Origin: Chryseobacterium sp. FH1
GTDB taxonomy: Bacteria > Bacteroidota > Bacteroidia > Flavobacteriales > Weeksellaceae
Reading direction: 5' to 3'
DNA: 64,000 nt
Assembly: GCF_000735135.1 (NCBI RefSeq)
Contig: NZ_JPLZ01000007.1
Location: 62,001-126,000, forward strand
Shown: one piece after another, positions 17,951-25,772 of the stretch
Numbering within the stretch: the stretch's first letter is position 1
How the letters are laid out: each line of letters starts with the position of its first letter
Position numbers and translations under genes: made by a program
The notes under the pieces: model-generated
What the model saw: the letters and a program-made list of their open reading frames with translations, nothing else
The model's database searches: none
What the model was told of the DNA's origin: nothing

Positions 17951-18919
17951 ATGAAAGTATTATATGCCTTCCAAGGCACAGGAAACGGACATCTCGCACG
18001 AGCTCAGGAAATCATCCCGATTCTCAAAAAACACGCGCTAGTAGACACTTTGATTAGCGGACATCAAACGCAGTTGAAGTCAGATTTTGATATTGATTTC
18101 CGTTTCAAAGGCATCTCTTTGCTTTACAACAAAACCGGCGGTTTATCTTATAAAAAAACCTTGTTTCAGAATAATTTTTGCCGAGCAATGAAGGTTATAA
18201 AAGATTTGGATTTGAGTTCTTATGATTTGATTATCAATGATTTTGAGCCATTGACAGGTTGGGCTTCCAAGCTTCGAGGTTTGCCGATTGTGGAGTTGAG
18301 TCATCAGGCTTCATTAAGTTTCAAAGAAACACCTAAACCTGATAAGAAAGATTGGTTGGGAAATTTGATTCTGAATAATTATGTGCCTTGCGACAAGAAA
18401 ATCGGATTTCATTTTGATAATTATAATTCTCAGATTAAGAAGCCGGTTATTCGTCAGAAAATCAGAAAATTAAACCCGAACAACCAAGGTCATTATTTGG
18501 TTTATTTGCCGAGTTTTTCGGATGAGGTCATCACCAATTTTCTAACCAGAATTGATGTGCAATGGAAAGTTTTCTCAAAATATGCCAAGCAAAATCAGAA
18601 GTTCAACAATGTGGAAATTTTTCCGATTGATGAAAAAAAATATCTGGAATTGTTCGAATCTTGCGAAGGAATTCTTTGTAACGCGGGTTTCGAAACGCCA
18701 GCTGAGGCTTTGTTTATGAACAAAAAACTATTCGTGATTCCCATCGAGAATCAATATGAGCAAGAATGTAATGCCTTTGCGCTTAATAAAATGGGTGTCG
18801 CAAACTCTGACAAATTGGACCCGATAAAAATCCGTGAATGGATTAATTCTGATAATTTGATTGATGTGGATTATCCTGATAATATTGAGAGTATTTTGAC
18901 GAAAGAGGTTTTGTATTGA
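17951..18919 (+). CDS. Glycosyltransferase of the MurG/MGDG-synthase-like superfamily
   Basis: 322 residues from ATG 17951; the frame runs back to 17858, but that part encodes the R1 repeat. The N-terminus 'KVLYAFQGTGNGHLARAQEI' is the GT-B glycine-rich loop with the His of GNGH. The C-terminal 'CEGILCNAGFETPAEALFMNKKLFVIPIENQYEQECNA' is the nucleotide-sugar binding half. Proteins of this type are annotated as glycosyltransferase family proteins; acceptor and sugar are unknown. Its neighbour is a putative lipid A phosphatase, so an envelope glycolipid role is plausible but inferred. Confidence 0.82.
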   Translation: MKVLYAFQGTGNGHLARAQEIIPILKKHALVDTLISGHQTQLKSDFDIDFRFKGISLLYNKTGGLSYKKTLFQNNFCRAMKVIKDLDLSSYDLIINDFEPLTGWASKLRGLPIVELSHQASLSFKETPKPDKKDWLGNLILNNYVPCDKKIGFHFDNYNSQIKKPVIRQKIRKLNPNNQGHYLVYLPSFSDEVITNFLTRIDVQWKVFSKYAKQNQKFNNVEIFPIDEKKYLELFESCEGILCNAGFETPAEALFMNKKLFVIPIENQYEQECNAFALNKMGVANSDKLDPIKIREWINSDNLIDVDYPDNIESILTKEVLY

Positions 18920-18921
18920 TT

Positions 18922-19023
18922 AACCACATAGTCACATAGGTTTTATTTTTGTAACAAGTTAAAATAGCTATTTGAACTTTTGGGTCTTTCTTTTTTTAGA
19001 TTTTCTATGTGCCTATGTGGTAA
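18922..19023. repeat. Inverted repeat with ACCACATAG/CTATGTGGT arms
   Basis: 'TTAACCACATAGTCACATAG' (18921-18940) is mirrored by 'CTATGTGCCTATGTGGTAA' near 19005-19023. It sits between convergent genes and may act as a bidirectional terminator or as a dispersed repeat. Confidence 0.7.
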
Positions 19024-19035
19024 AATTAGAGTAAA

Positions 19036-21690
19036 TCAGCTTTTTTTTTCTCCAAATTGACTCAGATTCAACATCAGTGAGAGCATAAAGTAACGTCTCA
19101 GCACAAGGTCTTCTCTGTCTTCAATATAATTGTCGCCAATGTTACGGATGGCATTTTGACGCTGATTAAGAACATCGTTGATATTAAATCTCAAAGTCAT
19201 CTGCTTTTTATAAAATTTGTAATTCACGCTTGCATTCCAGAAATAAGACGTTCTGTTGAAGCCGGCGGAAATGTTGTTATTCTTGGTTACGTTGAGGTCA
19301 TTGCTGAAAAAAAGATTTGATTTCAAAAAGTAATTGACGATTCCGAAAGCGTAATTTTGCTGAGCAGAACGCGCTTTGTCAACCCGATAATTGGTGTAAT
19401 TTGAGAAATTGTAATTCAGACTTGCGGAACTTGTCACATCCACAATCTCTCTCAAATTCAATCTTAAATTGATTCTAGGCGAAATGTTGTAAATCGTGTT
19501 CGTGAATTGCAAACCATCTACAAAACCTTTTCTGTGTGAGTAACTTGAGAAAAATGATGGAGAAATCCGAAACTCGTTTTTATTCCATTTATAACTTTTA
19601 GAAAATCGGCTGTCCCAAGTCAAACTTTTGTTTCCACTGATGTTGGCGTAGGTCCTGAACTGTCTCCCGGTTTCATCATAGAAGGAAAAATCGGAAATGT
19701 TATTATCCGTATAATCGAATTTGAATCTTGCCGAATAGGTGATGTTTTTTGCTGAATTTCTATTCATAAAATATATCGAACTCGTGTTTTTCCAAGTGCT
19801 TTTCAAATCGGGATTTCCTTGTGTGGTAACCAACGGATTGGAAATGTCTGTGAAAGGATTGAGAGCCGTCATCGGCGGTGCTGTAAAATTGCTTTGGTTG
19901 TAAAGTTCCAGAGATTTGCTGTTGGAAAATCTGTAAGTTAACCTTGTTTCATAATTTGGGAACACAAAATTTCTTTTGAAATTGATATTCTCACTATTGA
20001 AAATACTTTGAAAATCATTCGCATTGAAATCCAAATGAGCATTGAAGAAAAAACGGAATTTAGTCTTATTCAAATCATATCCAATAATAGCGTTCAAGGA
20101 ATTGATATCTTGATTAATCGAATTGGAAAGCAAGGAATTGTAGATGGAAAATTCTTCCGATTCTGTGTCAAAATCGTTAACTTTTCTATCATTTCTCAAA
20201 GACAAAGATTTGTAAGTCAATTCTGTTGAAACGATTGCCGAGTCAGAAATTGGCTCGTCGTATCTCACATTAAATGAAAAATCTGTGTTTTGCTTTTTGG
20301 AAATCGAACGCTGATTTCGGTAATCATTGTCTTCCGGAGATTGATGGAAAATCGTTGTCGTCAAATTGTAATCTGTTCCGCTGTTTTCTGTAAAATTACC
20401 ATCCACAGACGCTGAAAAAGTTCGTCTTTCTTTCCGGAATTTCTTTGTAATTCCCAACGATTGTGAAAAACCATTGTTGATGGATTTTTGTTTCACAGAA
20501 CCCGAACTGGAGTTCAGCAAAACATCGTCTCGCAAAGTAGAAGATTGATTGTTGGCGTCGCTTTCCGTGATGTTGTTGTTGAAACCGGCAGAGAAAATCA
20601 AGTTGGTAAGCTGGTCCAACTTAAGAACCGCATTGGAATTAAATCCTAATCTTTGATAATTTCGGTTGTCAAAACGTTCTGTGTTTCTGTCCAATTTGTA
20701 ATCGGGCAAGAAAGTCGTTCGGGCGGTTTTGGAATACGTTTCTGTACTTCTTTCGTAATAGTTTGCATTTAACCGTTCCAAATCCAGATTGTCAAATTTG
20801 TCAGAATAACTAACGTTTATCACAGAAGTTCGGAAGATTCCTGTTCCAGAGCCAGTTTTGCCAGATAATCCTGAATTGATATTGTTGGAACCTGCAGAAA
20901 TTGCTAGTCGTGAGTCTTGTTTAGTTTTGGTGAAAAATAGTGCGCCATCGTATCGATTATTGGAACCATAGCCCAACCTGAAATTGGTCAAAGTTCCCTG
21001 ACGGTGCTTTTTGTCCATTTCAAAATTGACGGTCAAACTGTCTGTGATTGGTGCTCTGCCAGTCAGTTCTTCTTGCTTGGTTTTTGATGTGGTGATTTGG
21101 ATTTTTTTGATGATATCGGCGGGAATCGTTTCCAGTTCGGTTTTTCCGTTTTTGTCGAACAGTGGTTTTCCGTTGATGTGGATTTTGCTCACAGACTTTC
21201 CGTTGACGGTGATTTTCCCATCGCCATCTACTTCTGCACCCGGAATTTCTTTTATTAATTCATCAATTTTGGAATCTGGTCTCACCTTTAGAAAAGAAGC
21301 ATTGTATTCAATCGTATCTTTCTTGATTTTTACGGGAGCCACAGTTATTTGAACTTCCTCAATATTGGTAATCAGCTCTTTATTAAGTTTAATTACGCCA
21401 AGATTTTCATTTTGATGAATCGATTCGAATTTTCGTGTGAAAGTTTTCAATTTATCTCCCGAAATCTGAAGAAAGGAAGCTTCTTTCTGCTCAGGAATTT
21501 TTAAACTGAAATTTCCACTTTTACTCGTCCCGATGAAATTGATGATGGAGGAATCTTTTTGCTTCATCAATGAAACAGAAATGTTTTCCAAAGGAGTGTT
21601 GTTTTCATCAAAGACTTTTCCATCTACGCTGTACGTCTGAGCATTCAGTTTTAGAAAGGCAAAAATGAAAACAAGCCAGAATTTTTTCAT
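19036..21690 (-). CDS. Outer-membrane beta-barrel receptor-like protein (CarboxypepD_reg + TonB-dependent-type barrel)
   Basis: 884 residues. Signal peptide 1-17 ('LVFIFAFLKLNAQ'), then a carboxypeptidase-regulatory-like Ig domain ('YSVDGKVFDENNTPLENISVSL', about 20-100), a plug-like region ('VRPDSKIDELIKEIPGAEVDGDGKITVNG', 'INGKPLFDKNGKTELETIPADIIKKIQI', about 138-200) and a long barrel rich in paired aromatic strands to residue 884. This matches the outer-membrane beta-barrel family (PF14905 type) common in Bacteroidota. No TonB box can be identified with confidence and no SusD partner is adjacent, so the ligand is unknown. A TATTTTTG promoter box lies 26 bases upstream. Confidence 0.88.
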   Translation of the reverse strand: MKKFWLVFIFAFLKLNAQTYSVDGKVFDENNTPLENISVSLMKQKDSSIINFIGTSKSGNFSLKIPEQKEASFLQISGDKLKTFTRKFESIHQNENLGVIKLNKELITNIEEVQITVAPVKIKKDTIEYNASFLKVRPDSKIDELIKEIPGAEVDGDGKITVNGKSVSKIHINGKPLFDKNGKTELETIPADIIKKIQITTSKTKQEELTGRAPITDSLTVNFEMDKKHRQGTLTNFRLGYGSNNRYDGALFFTKTKQDSRLAISAGSNNINSGLSGKTGSGTGIFRTSVINVSYSDKFDNLDLERLNANYYERSTETYSKTARTTFLPDYKLDRNTERFDNRNYQRLGFNSNAVLKLDQLTNLIFSAGFNNNITESDANNQSSTLRDDVLLNSSSGSVKQKSINNGFSQSLGITKKFRKERRTFSASVDGNFTENSGTDYNLTTTIFHQSPEDNDYRNQRSISKKQNTDFSFNVRYDEPISDSAIVSTELTYKSLSLRNDRKVNDFDTESEEFSIYNSLLSNSINQDINSLNAIIGYDLNKTKFRFFFNAHLDFNANDFQSIFNSENINFKRNFVFPNYETRLTYRFSNSKSLELYNQSNFTAPPMTALNPFTDISNPLVTTQGNPDLKSTWKNTSSIYFMNRNSAKNITYSARFKFDYTDNNISDFSFYDETGRQFRTYANISGNKSLTWDSRFSKSYKWNKNEFRISPSFFSSYSHRKGFVDGLQFTNTIYNISPRINLRLNLREIVDVTSSASLNYNFSNYTNYRVDKARSAQQNYAFGIVNYFLKSNLFFSNDLNVTKNNNISAGFNRTSYFWNASVNYKFYKKQMTLRFNINDVLNQRQNAIRNIGDNYIEDREDLVLRRYFMLSLMLNLSQFGEKKS

Positions 21691-21715
21691 CAGGTATTTT
21701 TGGTTTTTTAGCTTT

Positions 21716-21723
21716 CAAAAATA
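21716..21723 (-). promoter_or_regulatory. TAnnTTTG promoter box for the beta-barrel receptor
   Basis: CAAAAATA on the plus strand reads TATTTTTG on the minus strand, 26 bases upstream of the ATG at 21690. Confidence 0.55.
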
Positions 21724-21725
21724 GA

Positions 21726-21757
21726 AAAAACCCCTGAAAAATCAGAGGTTTCATTAT
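21726..21757 (-). terminator. Terminator of the BON/SH3 pair
   Basis: AAACCCCTGA / TCAGAGGTTT arms (one mismatch) with an AAAA loop and a T-rich end on the minus strand (AAAAAA on plus). It lies between the SH3-domain gene and the receptor gene. Confidence 0.7.
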
Positions 21758-21775
21758 TATTAAGTTGTTTTGAAA

Positions 21776-22192
21776 TTAAGCTTTCAAATATCTTGCATAG
21801 GCATAACCTTCTTCGCCATCAGCTGTTTTGATTTTCCACCAATCGTCAGAAGATTGCTCTACCAAAGTTACCGTTTCACCTTTTGCTACTTTTCCTACGA
21901 TAGAAGCATCAGTTGAAGGTTCTTGACGGATATTTAGGTTAGACTCGTCTGTTGCAACAGTCAAAGATGCGCCAGCTTGCAAACCAGAAACTTGAACATC
22001 AATATTAATATCAGTTGCCGTGTAAGAAGAATCTATTGCGCCTAACGCATTCCAAACTGAATCTTTGGCAGCGCTGTTTGCCGCTTTGCCTGTGATGTAC
22101 AAAATCCCATCCTGCTCTTGAACAGAAAGTCCAGAAAGTCCAGCAGACTGAGCTGCTGAAACTACGCTTGCGTATTTATCTTGTAAACTCAT
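21776..22192 (-). CDS. BON-domain plus SH3b-domain protein, no signal peptide
   Basis: 138 residues. Residues 1-65 form a BON-like domain ('LSVQEQDGILYITGKAANSAAKDSVWNAL', '...DINIDVQVSG'). Residues 75-138 form a bacterial SH3 domain ('LNIRQEPSTDASIVGKVAKG', 'DDWWKIKTADGEEGYAYARYL'). The N-terminus 'MSLQDKYASVVSAA' is not a signal peptide, although SH3b domains usually act outside the membrane. E. coli Kbp (YgaU), a cytoplasmic K+ sensor, has BON plus LysM; this looks like the same layout with SH3 in place of LysM (my inference). It starts 2 bases after the upstream BON lipoprotein gene. Confidence 0.85.
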   Translation of the reverse strand: MSLQDKYASVVSAAQSAGLSGLSVQEQDGILYITGKAANSAAKDSVWNALGAIDSSYTATDINIDVQVSGLQAGASLTVATDESNLNIRQEPSTDASIVGKVAKGETVTLVEQSSDDWWKIKTADGEEGYAYARYLKA

Positions 22193-22194
22193 AA

Positions 22195-22674
22195 TTATTT
22201 AACTGTGATTTTGTTGTCGTATTTACCAATTTTAAGAGCATCTACAGACTCTTTCACTTTTCTCGCGTTTGCAGAAGTTGTAGAACCTGTCAATGTCAAA
22301 GTTCCTGCAACATCTTCAGCTTTCACGCCTGGGATGTCTTTCAATGCTGTGTTTACTTTTTGTAAAACTGCTGCGTCAACAATGTTCACTTCTACCGGTG
22401 CCGCTACTGGAGCTACAGTTGCCATATCGTGAACATCTTTCACACCTTCTACTTTTTTAAGCGCGTCGATAGCTGATTTTTTGTCAGCTTCCGTTGCGAA
22501 AACGCCACTCAAGTGCGCTTGTCCTTCTTTCACTTCCACAGAAGTTCCAGGGAACGATGTAAGTACTGTTGTTGCCTGCGATGTCAATTCCGCATCTGAG
22601 ACTTTCTTTTTACAAGAAACGGCTGTCATAGAAACCATCAAGGCAAGAGCAGCGATTTTAATTGTTTTTCTCAT
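22195..22674 (-). CDS. BON-domain lipoprotein
   Basis: 159 residues from ATG 22674, chosen because it gives a textbook lipoprotein signal 'MRKTIKIAALALMVSMTAVSC' ending in a lipobox Cys21; the frame extends to 22764 without a plausible start. Two BON-type units follow: 'TSFPGTSVEVKEGQAHLSGVF...GVKDVHDM' (about 37-85) and 'LKDIPGVKAEDVAGTLTLTGST...KITVK' (about 105-159). BON domains bind phospholipid or ligands and stabilise the envelope under stress. It is co-transcribed with the BON-SH3 gene. Confidence 0.87.
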   Translation of the reverse strand: MRKTIKIAALALMVSMTAVSCKKKVSDAELTSQATTVLTSFPGTSVEVKEGQAHLSGVFATEADKKSAIDALKKVEGVKDVHDMATVAPVAAPVEVNIVDAAVLQKVNTALKDIPGVKAEDVAGTLTLTGSTTSANARKVKESVDALKIGKYDNKITVK

Positions 22675-23094
22675 AGTATAAATAATTTTATATTGTGTTC
22701 TTTTAAGTAGTAAAATTGATGCCAAAAGAAATGCTTTTTCCAAATTCTTAAGGTGAAATTTCAAACTTTGATTTAGGTAAAATTAATTTTTTTTTCGACA
22801 CCAAAATTAATTTTAATTAAAATTAACAGAATTGAAGATGAGAATGTTGAAGTTGTAAAAACATTTCTTTAAGTTAAATTTTTAGATTTAGTTTTTAGTC
22901 CAAATAATAATCTTTTATGATTAGGTTTGATAGGGAGATTTGAGATTATTTTTATTTAATTCTTAAAAATTGTAATGACGCTATTAGCAATTTTGCGCAG
23001 ACCCGCAATTTTTTTAAGTTTAAGAGTTTGTCTTCTCGGTATTCAATTATGGAAAAACTAAGTTGATAATTGTATTAATTATAATTGTATAGAA
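22675..23094. other. AT-rich non-coding stretch
   Basis: About 420 bases with no convincing ORF. TAATTTTG on the minus strand (22809-22802) fits the -7 consensus but is 128 bases from the BON lipoprotein start. I see no strong hairpin, only T/A-rich tracts and an isolated GC-richer patch near 22975-23010. Confidence 0.4.
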
Positions 23095-23838
23095 TCAATT
23101 GTTATTTTCTTTTATTTTTACTTCTCTAAAAATTCCTCTCTCTGAAAATTTATTAGATAATATCTTATTTTTTGGAGTTAGGGAACAAGTGCGCCCGTCA
23201 ATAAATTCTTTTGTTTTTGGATTCAATGTCTTTTGTTTAGCAATAATTTTCTCTACTTCTTTATTTTCATTCTGCAAGAGATAAATTTCTCCTTTTTTGA
23301 TTCTAAGTTCATCTAAATGAATTCCATTCATACTTTCTACATCGTTTAAATCATAGAAGAATAAACTGTCTTTTGTCTCGGCAAATTTTTCGAAAACATA
23401 TCTTTCTAATCCTCCAGCTTTCTCCGAGTAACCGCGATATTGATAAATTATCGTTTCGATGTGAATATCGTTAGATAGAGATTTCTCAATTTTCATCGGG
23501 TAGAAAATTGGTTTTGATTTATAATAATCGCTCCCGCAAGAATTATAGCAATCGTGTGTAATTCCTACAATTTTTGTTTTGTTAGGAATGTCTGAAAGAT
23601 TATAAAAAGGTAATTCATTTTGTAAGTCAATTTTAAAAGTATCAGATGAATCTAGAATAACAAAACCATTTGCGTTAGAATCTCGCCCTCCCCAAGCATC
23701 ATATTTGTATAAAACTTTTGAAGTTCCTTGAATTTTTTGGGCATATAAAGTTGAAATTTTCCATTCTCCCAATTTCTCAAATCCACAACTGTAAAAACAA
23801 AAAAGTAAGATTAAATATTTTAAGAATTTAATTTTCAT
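23095..23838 (-). CDS. Lipoprotein of unknown function
   Basis: 247 residues with a lipoprotein signal ('KYLILLFCFYSC', Cys18). I do not recognise a family. The mature protein is hydrophilic with two cysteines in 'THDCYNSCGSDYY' (about 94-106) and one near residue 220 ('RTCSL'). Its base composition is more AT-rich than neighbouring pncB. It ends close to a long AT-rich spacer and starts 21 bases after the pncB stop on the same strand, so it may be the tail of the pncB transcript. Confidence 0.65.
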   Translation of the reverse strand: MKIKFLKYLILLFCFYSCGFEKLGEWKISTLYAQKIQGTSKVLYKYDAWGGRDSNANGFVILDSSDTFKIDLQNELPFYNLSDIPNKTKIVGITHDCYNSCGSDYYKSKPIFYPMKIEKSLSNDIHIETIIYQYRGYSEKAGGLERYVFEKFAETKDSLFFYDLNDVESMNGIHLDELRIKKGEIYLLQNENKEVEKIIAKQKTLNPKTKEFIDGRTCSLTPKNKILSNKFSERGIFREVKIKENNN

Positions 23839-23859
23839 TGTTGACTAATATTTATCAAT

Positions 23860-25035
23860 TTACTTTATCCTCAAAAACTCCTTCGCCAACTCAATCATTT
23901 TCGGGTCGCCGGTGTATTTTCCTTTTTCGTCAGATAGTTTCACAGTTGGAATCCATTCGTTATTAATGCCTTTTACGCTGATGAGTTTCATTACGATATT
24001 CATAGGTTTGAGGCCAACATCATTCGTAAGATTGGTTCCGATTCCAAAAGAAATCCCGATTCTTCCTTTGCAGTAATTGGTGATTTCCTCCACTTTTTCA
24101 AGATTCAGTCCGTCTGAGAAAATAATGTATTTGAACAATGGATTGATGCCTTGTTTCTGATAATGTGCAATCGTTTTGTCCGCAAATTCCAACGGGTCGC
24201 CACTGTCGTGACGAACGCCATCGAACAACTTTGCAAATTTCTTGTCAAACTGCTGGAAGAAAACTTCCGTCGTGTAAGTGTCGGAAAGTGCCACGCCCAA
24301 ATCACCACGGTAAACATCGACCCAATTTTCCAGTGCGATAGAATTTGCCATCTTGAAACCAAATTCTGCCGCGTGAAACATAAACCATTCGTGCGCGTGC
24401 GTCCCAATTGGTTTTACATTGTAAAGCATCGCCAAATGAACATTCGAAGTTCCCGTAAAAGTAGATTTTTTATCCTGAATCAAAGCGTCCATCACCAATC
24501 TGTGAACTTTGTAAGAATGTCTTCTTCTCGTCCCAAACTCTGCAAATGGAACACCGAGTTCTGTTAGATGAACGGCTTTTTCCACAGTTTTATCAATGAC
24601 TTCCTCGTTGGTTTGTCTTTCCAGATGATTCATTTCGTAATGAAGTTCGCTGATGAGCGCCAGCAAAGGAACTTCCCAAAGAATCGTTCTGTACCAAAGT
24701 CCTTCGACGGAAACTTTAAGCTCATTTCCGTGTTGCTCAATTTTCACTTCGGAAGGGTCGTAATGAAAACCTTCCAGAAAATCGAGGTAGGGAAGGGCAA
24801 GATATGGACAAGTGACTTTCAGATATTTTTTTTCGTCTTTGGTGAGTTTCAGTTCTGCCATTGCGTTGACAGATTTTCTGAGTTCGTCTGCAAAACCTTC
24901 GGGAAACTCGTGTTTTCCACGGTTGATGAATTCGTATTTTACAATTTCGTTGGTAAATAATTTCACGACTGCATTTTGCATTGTGATTTTATAAAAGTCA
25001 TTATCCAGAATAGAATTCAGCCGAACCTCGCGCAT
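23860..25035 (-). CDS. pncB: Nicotinate phosphoribosyltransferase
   Basis: 391 residues, as in bacterial PncB. Conserved blocks: 'ILDNDFYKITMQNAVVKLF' (9-27), 'YEFINRGKHEFP', 'EFGTRRRHSYKVHRLV' (about 166-181), 'GTSNVHLAMLYNVKPIGTHAHEWFM' (split here as the GTSN and GTHAHEW segments; the latter carries the family's phosphorylated histidine), 'DGVRHDSGDPLEF' and 'SFGIGTNLTND'. It makes nicotinate mononucleotide from nicotinate and PRPP with ATP (NAD salvage). TAGATTTG lies 17-24 bases upstream. Confidence 0.96.
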   Translation of the reverse strand: MREVRLNSILDNDFYKITMQNAVVKLFTNEIVKYEFINRGKHEFPEGFADELRKSVNAMAELKLTKDEKKYLKVTCPYLALPYLDFLEGFHYDPSEVKIEQHGNELKVSVEGLWYRTILWEVPLLALISELHYEMNHLERQTNEEVIDKTVEKAVHLTELGVPFAEFGTRRRHSYKVHRLVMDALIQDKKSTFTGTSNVHLAMLYNVKPIGTHAHEWFMFHAAEFGFKMANSIALENWVDVYRGDLGVALSDTYTTEVFFQQFDKKFAKLFDGVRHDSGDPLEFADKTIAHYQKQGINPLFKYIIFSDGLNLEKVEEITNYCKGRIGISFGIGTNLTNDVGLKPMNIVMKLISVKGINNEWIPTVKLSDEKGKYTGDPKMIELAKEFLRIK

Positions 25036-25051
25036 AAAAATATCGTTTACA

Positions 25052-25059
25052 CAAATCTA
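25052..25059 (-). promoter_or_regulatory. TAnnTTTG promoter box for pncB
   Basis: CAAATCTA on plus (TAGATTTG on minus), 17 bases upstream of the pncB ATG. Confidence 0.6.
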
Positions 25060-25085
25060 AGGAATTTTGTTGAGGAGATTTTGAT

Positions 25086-25250
25086 GAAGAAAAAAATAAC
25101 ACAAAGGCGCAAAAGGATTTCTTATTAAAATGCTGTGTTGTAAGGCACAAAGTTTAATGTCATTAAAACAAAAAAAATCAAAGATTTTCTTGTGCCTTAA
25201 AGCAGTAAGAAGAAAAAACACCTCTTGTGTCTTTGTGTTTTCTCTTTATC
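25086..25250. repeat. Degenerate CTTTGTG/CACAAAG inverted repeat (family R4)
   Basis: 'AACACAAAGGCGCAAAAGGA' at the left is mirrored by 'CTTGTGTCTTTGTGTTTTC' at the right, with 'GGCACAAAGTTTAA' and 'CTTGTGCCTTAAAGCAG' inside. Similar words lie at 16550-16800, 45194-45300 and 51010-51075. Confidence 0.65.
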
Positions 25251-25271
25251 ACATTATAATATTACATTCCT

Positions 25272-25279
25272 TACTTTTG
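25272..25279 (+). promoter_or_regulatory. TAnnTTTG promoter box for the small membrane protein
   Basis: TACTTTTG, 15 bases upstream of the ATG at 25295. Confidence 0.55.
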
Positions 25280-25294
25280 CAAAAATGATTTAAA

Positions 25295-25627
25295 ATGGTA
25301 AAAGCGCTGATGTATTTTGTGGTCGGAACGTTGATTAGTTTTTTCCTGAGACGTCTCACGGGAAGTCCGGTAGATTTTTGGGTGGAACTTTATGTGGCTT
25401 CAGCTTTTGGAATTGGTTGGGGATTGGCTTATTTCGTTGACCATCCTGAGTGGCCTTTGCCAAAGAAAATGGGAATTTCTTTTATAGGGATAATTTTCCT
25501 CGTGGTTTTAGGATTGATTCGTTTTGATTTTGAAATTGCCGTTTCTTCCATCCTCAAATTTTCGACTGTATTCGTAGCGTATTATATGATTGCGAGTTTT
25601 AGAGAAAGTAAATCTTTACGATATTAA
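25295..25627 (+). CDS. Small multi-pass membrane protein of unknown function
   Basis: 110 residues with about four predicted membrane segments ('ALMYFVVGTLISFFL' 4-18, 'LYVASAFGIGWGLAYFV' 31-48, 'MGISFIGIIFLVVLGLI' 60-76, 'ILKFSTVFVAYYMIASF' 86-102). I do not recognise the family. It is a single-gene unit with its own promoter box, facing the DUF3667 gene across a strong hairpin. Confidence 0.68.
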   Translation: MVKALMYFVVGTLISFFLRRLTGSPVDFWVELYVASAFGIGWGLAYFVDHPEWPLPKKMGISFIGIIFLVVLGLIRFDFEIAVSSILKFSTVFVAYYMIASFRESKSLRY

Positions 25628-25644
25628 AATTCCATCAAAATTAT

Positions 25645-25725
25645 TTCCCCAACCCTAAAGGGAGCAATTTTGATGAAATTTTAAAATGATTTTCCTCCCT
25701 TTATGGTTGGGGAAAAGAAAATTGT
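25645..25725. repeat. Dispersed repeat R3 (CCCCAACCCTAAAGGGAG) as an inverted pair
   Basis: 'CCCCAACCCTAAAGGGAG' (25653-25670) is followed by the imperfect inverse 'CTCCCTTTATGGTTGGGG' (25695-25712), with further pairing of 'CATCAAAATT' and 'AATTTTGATG'. Single copies occur at 46573-46592 and inverted at 49562-49577. Confidence 0.78.
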
Positions 25726-25730
25726 TTTGA

Positions 25731-25772
25731 AATGTTAAAGCTAGATTTTTGGAAAATCTGGCTTTAACATTT
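25731..25772. terminator. Bidirectional terminator between convergent genes
   Basis: AATGTTAAAGC-T-AGATTTT and AAAATCT-G-GCTTTAACATT form a long hairpin between convergent genes, with TTTTT on the plus side. It abuts the stop of the DUF3667 gene. Confidence 0.85.

Noticed and set aside
24151-24960. Two long plus-strand ORFs opposite pncB
   Set aside because: Antisense shadows in a strongly conserved enzyme gene; translations carry no motif.
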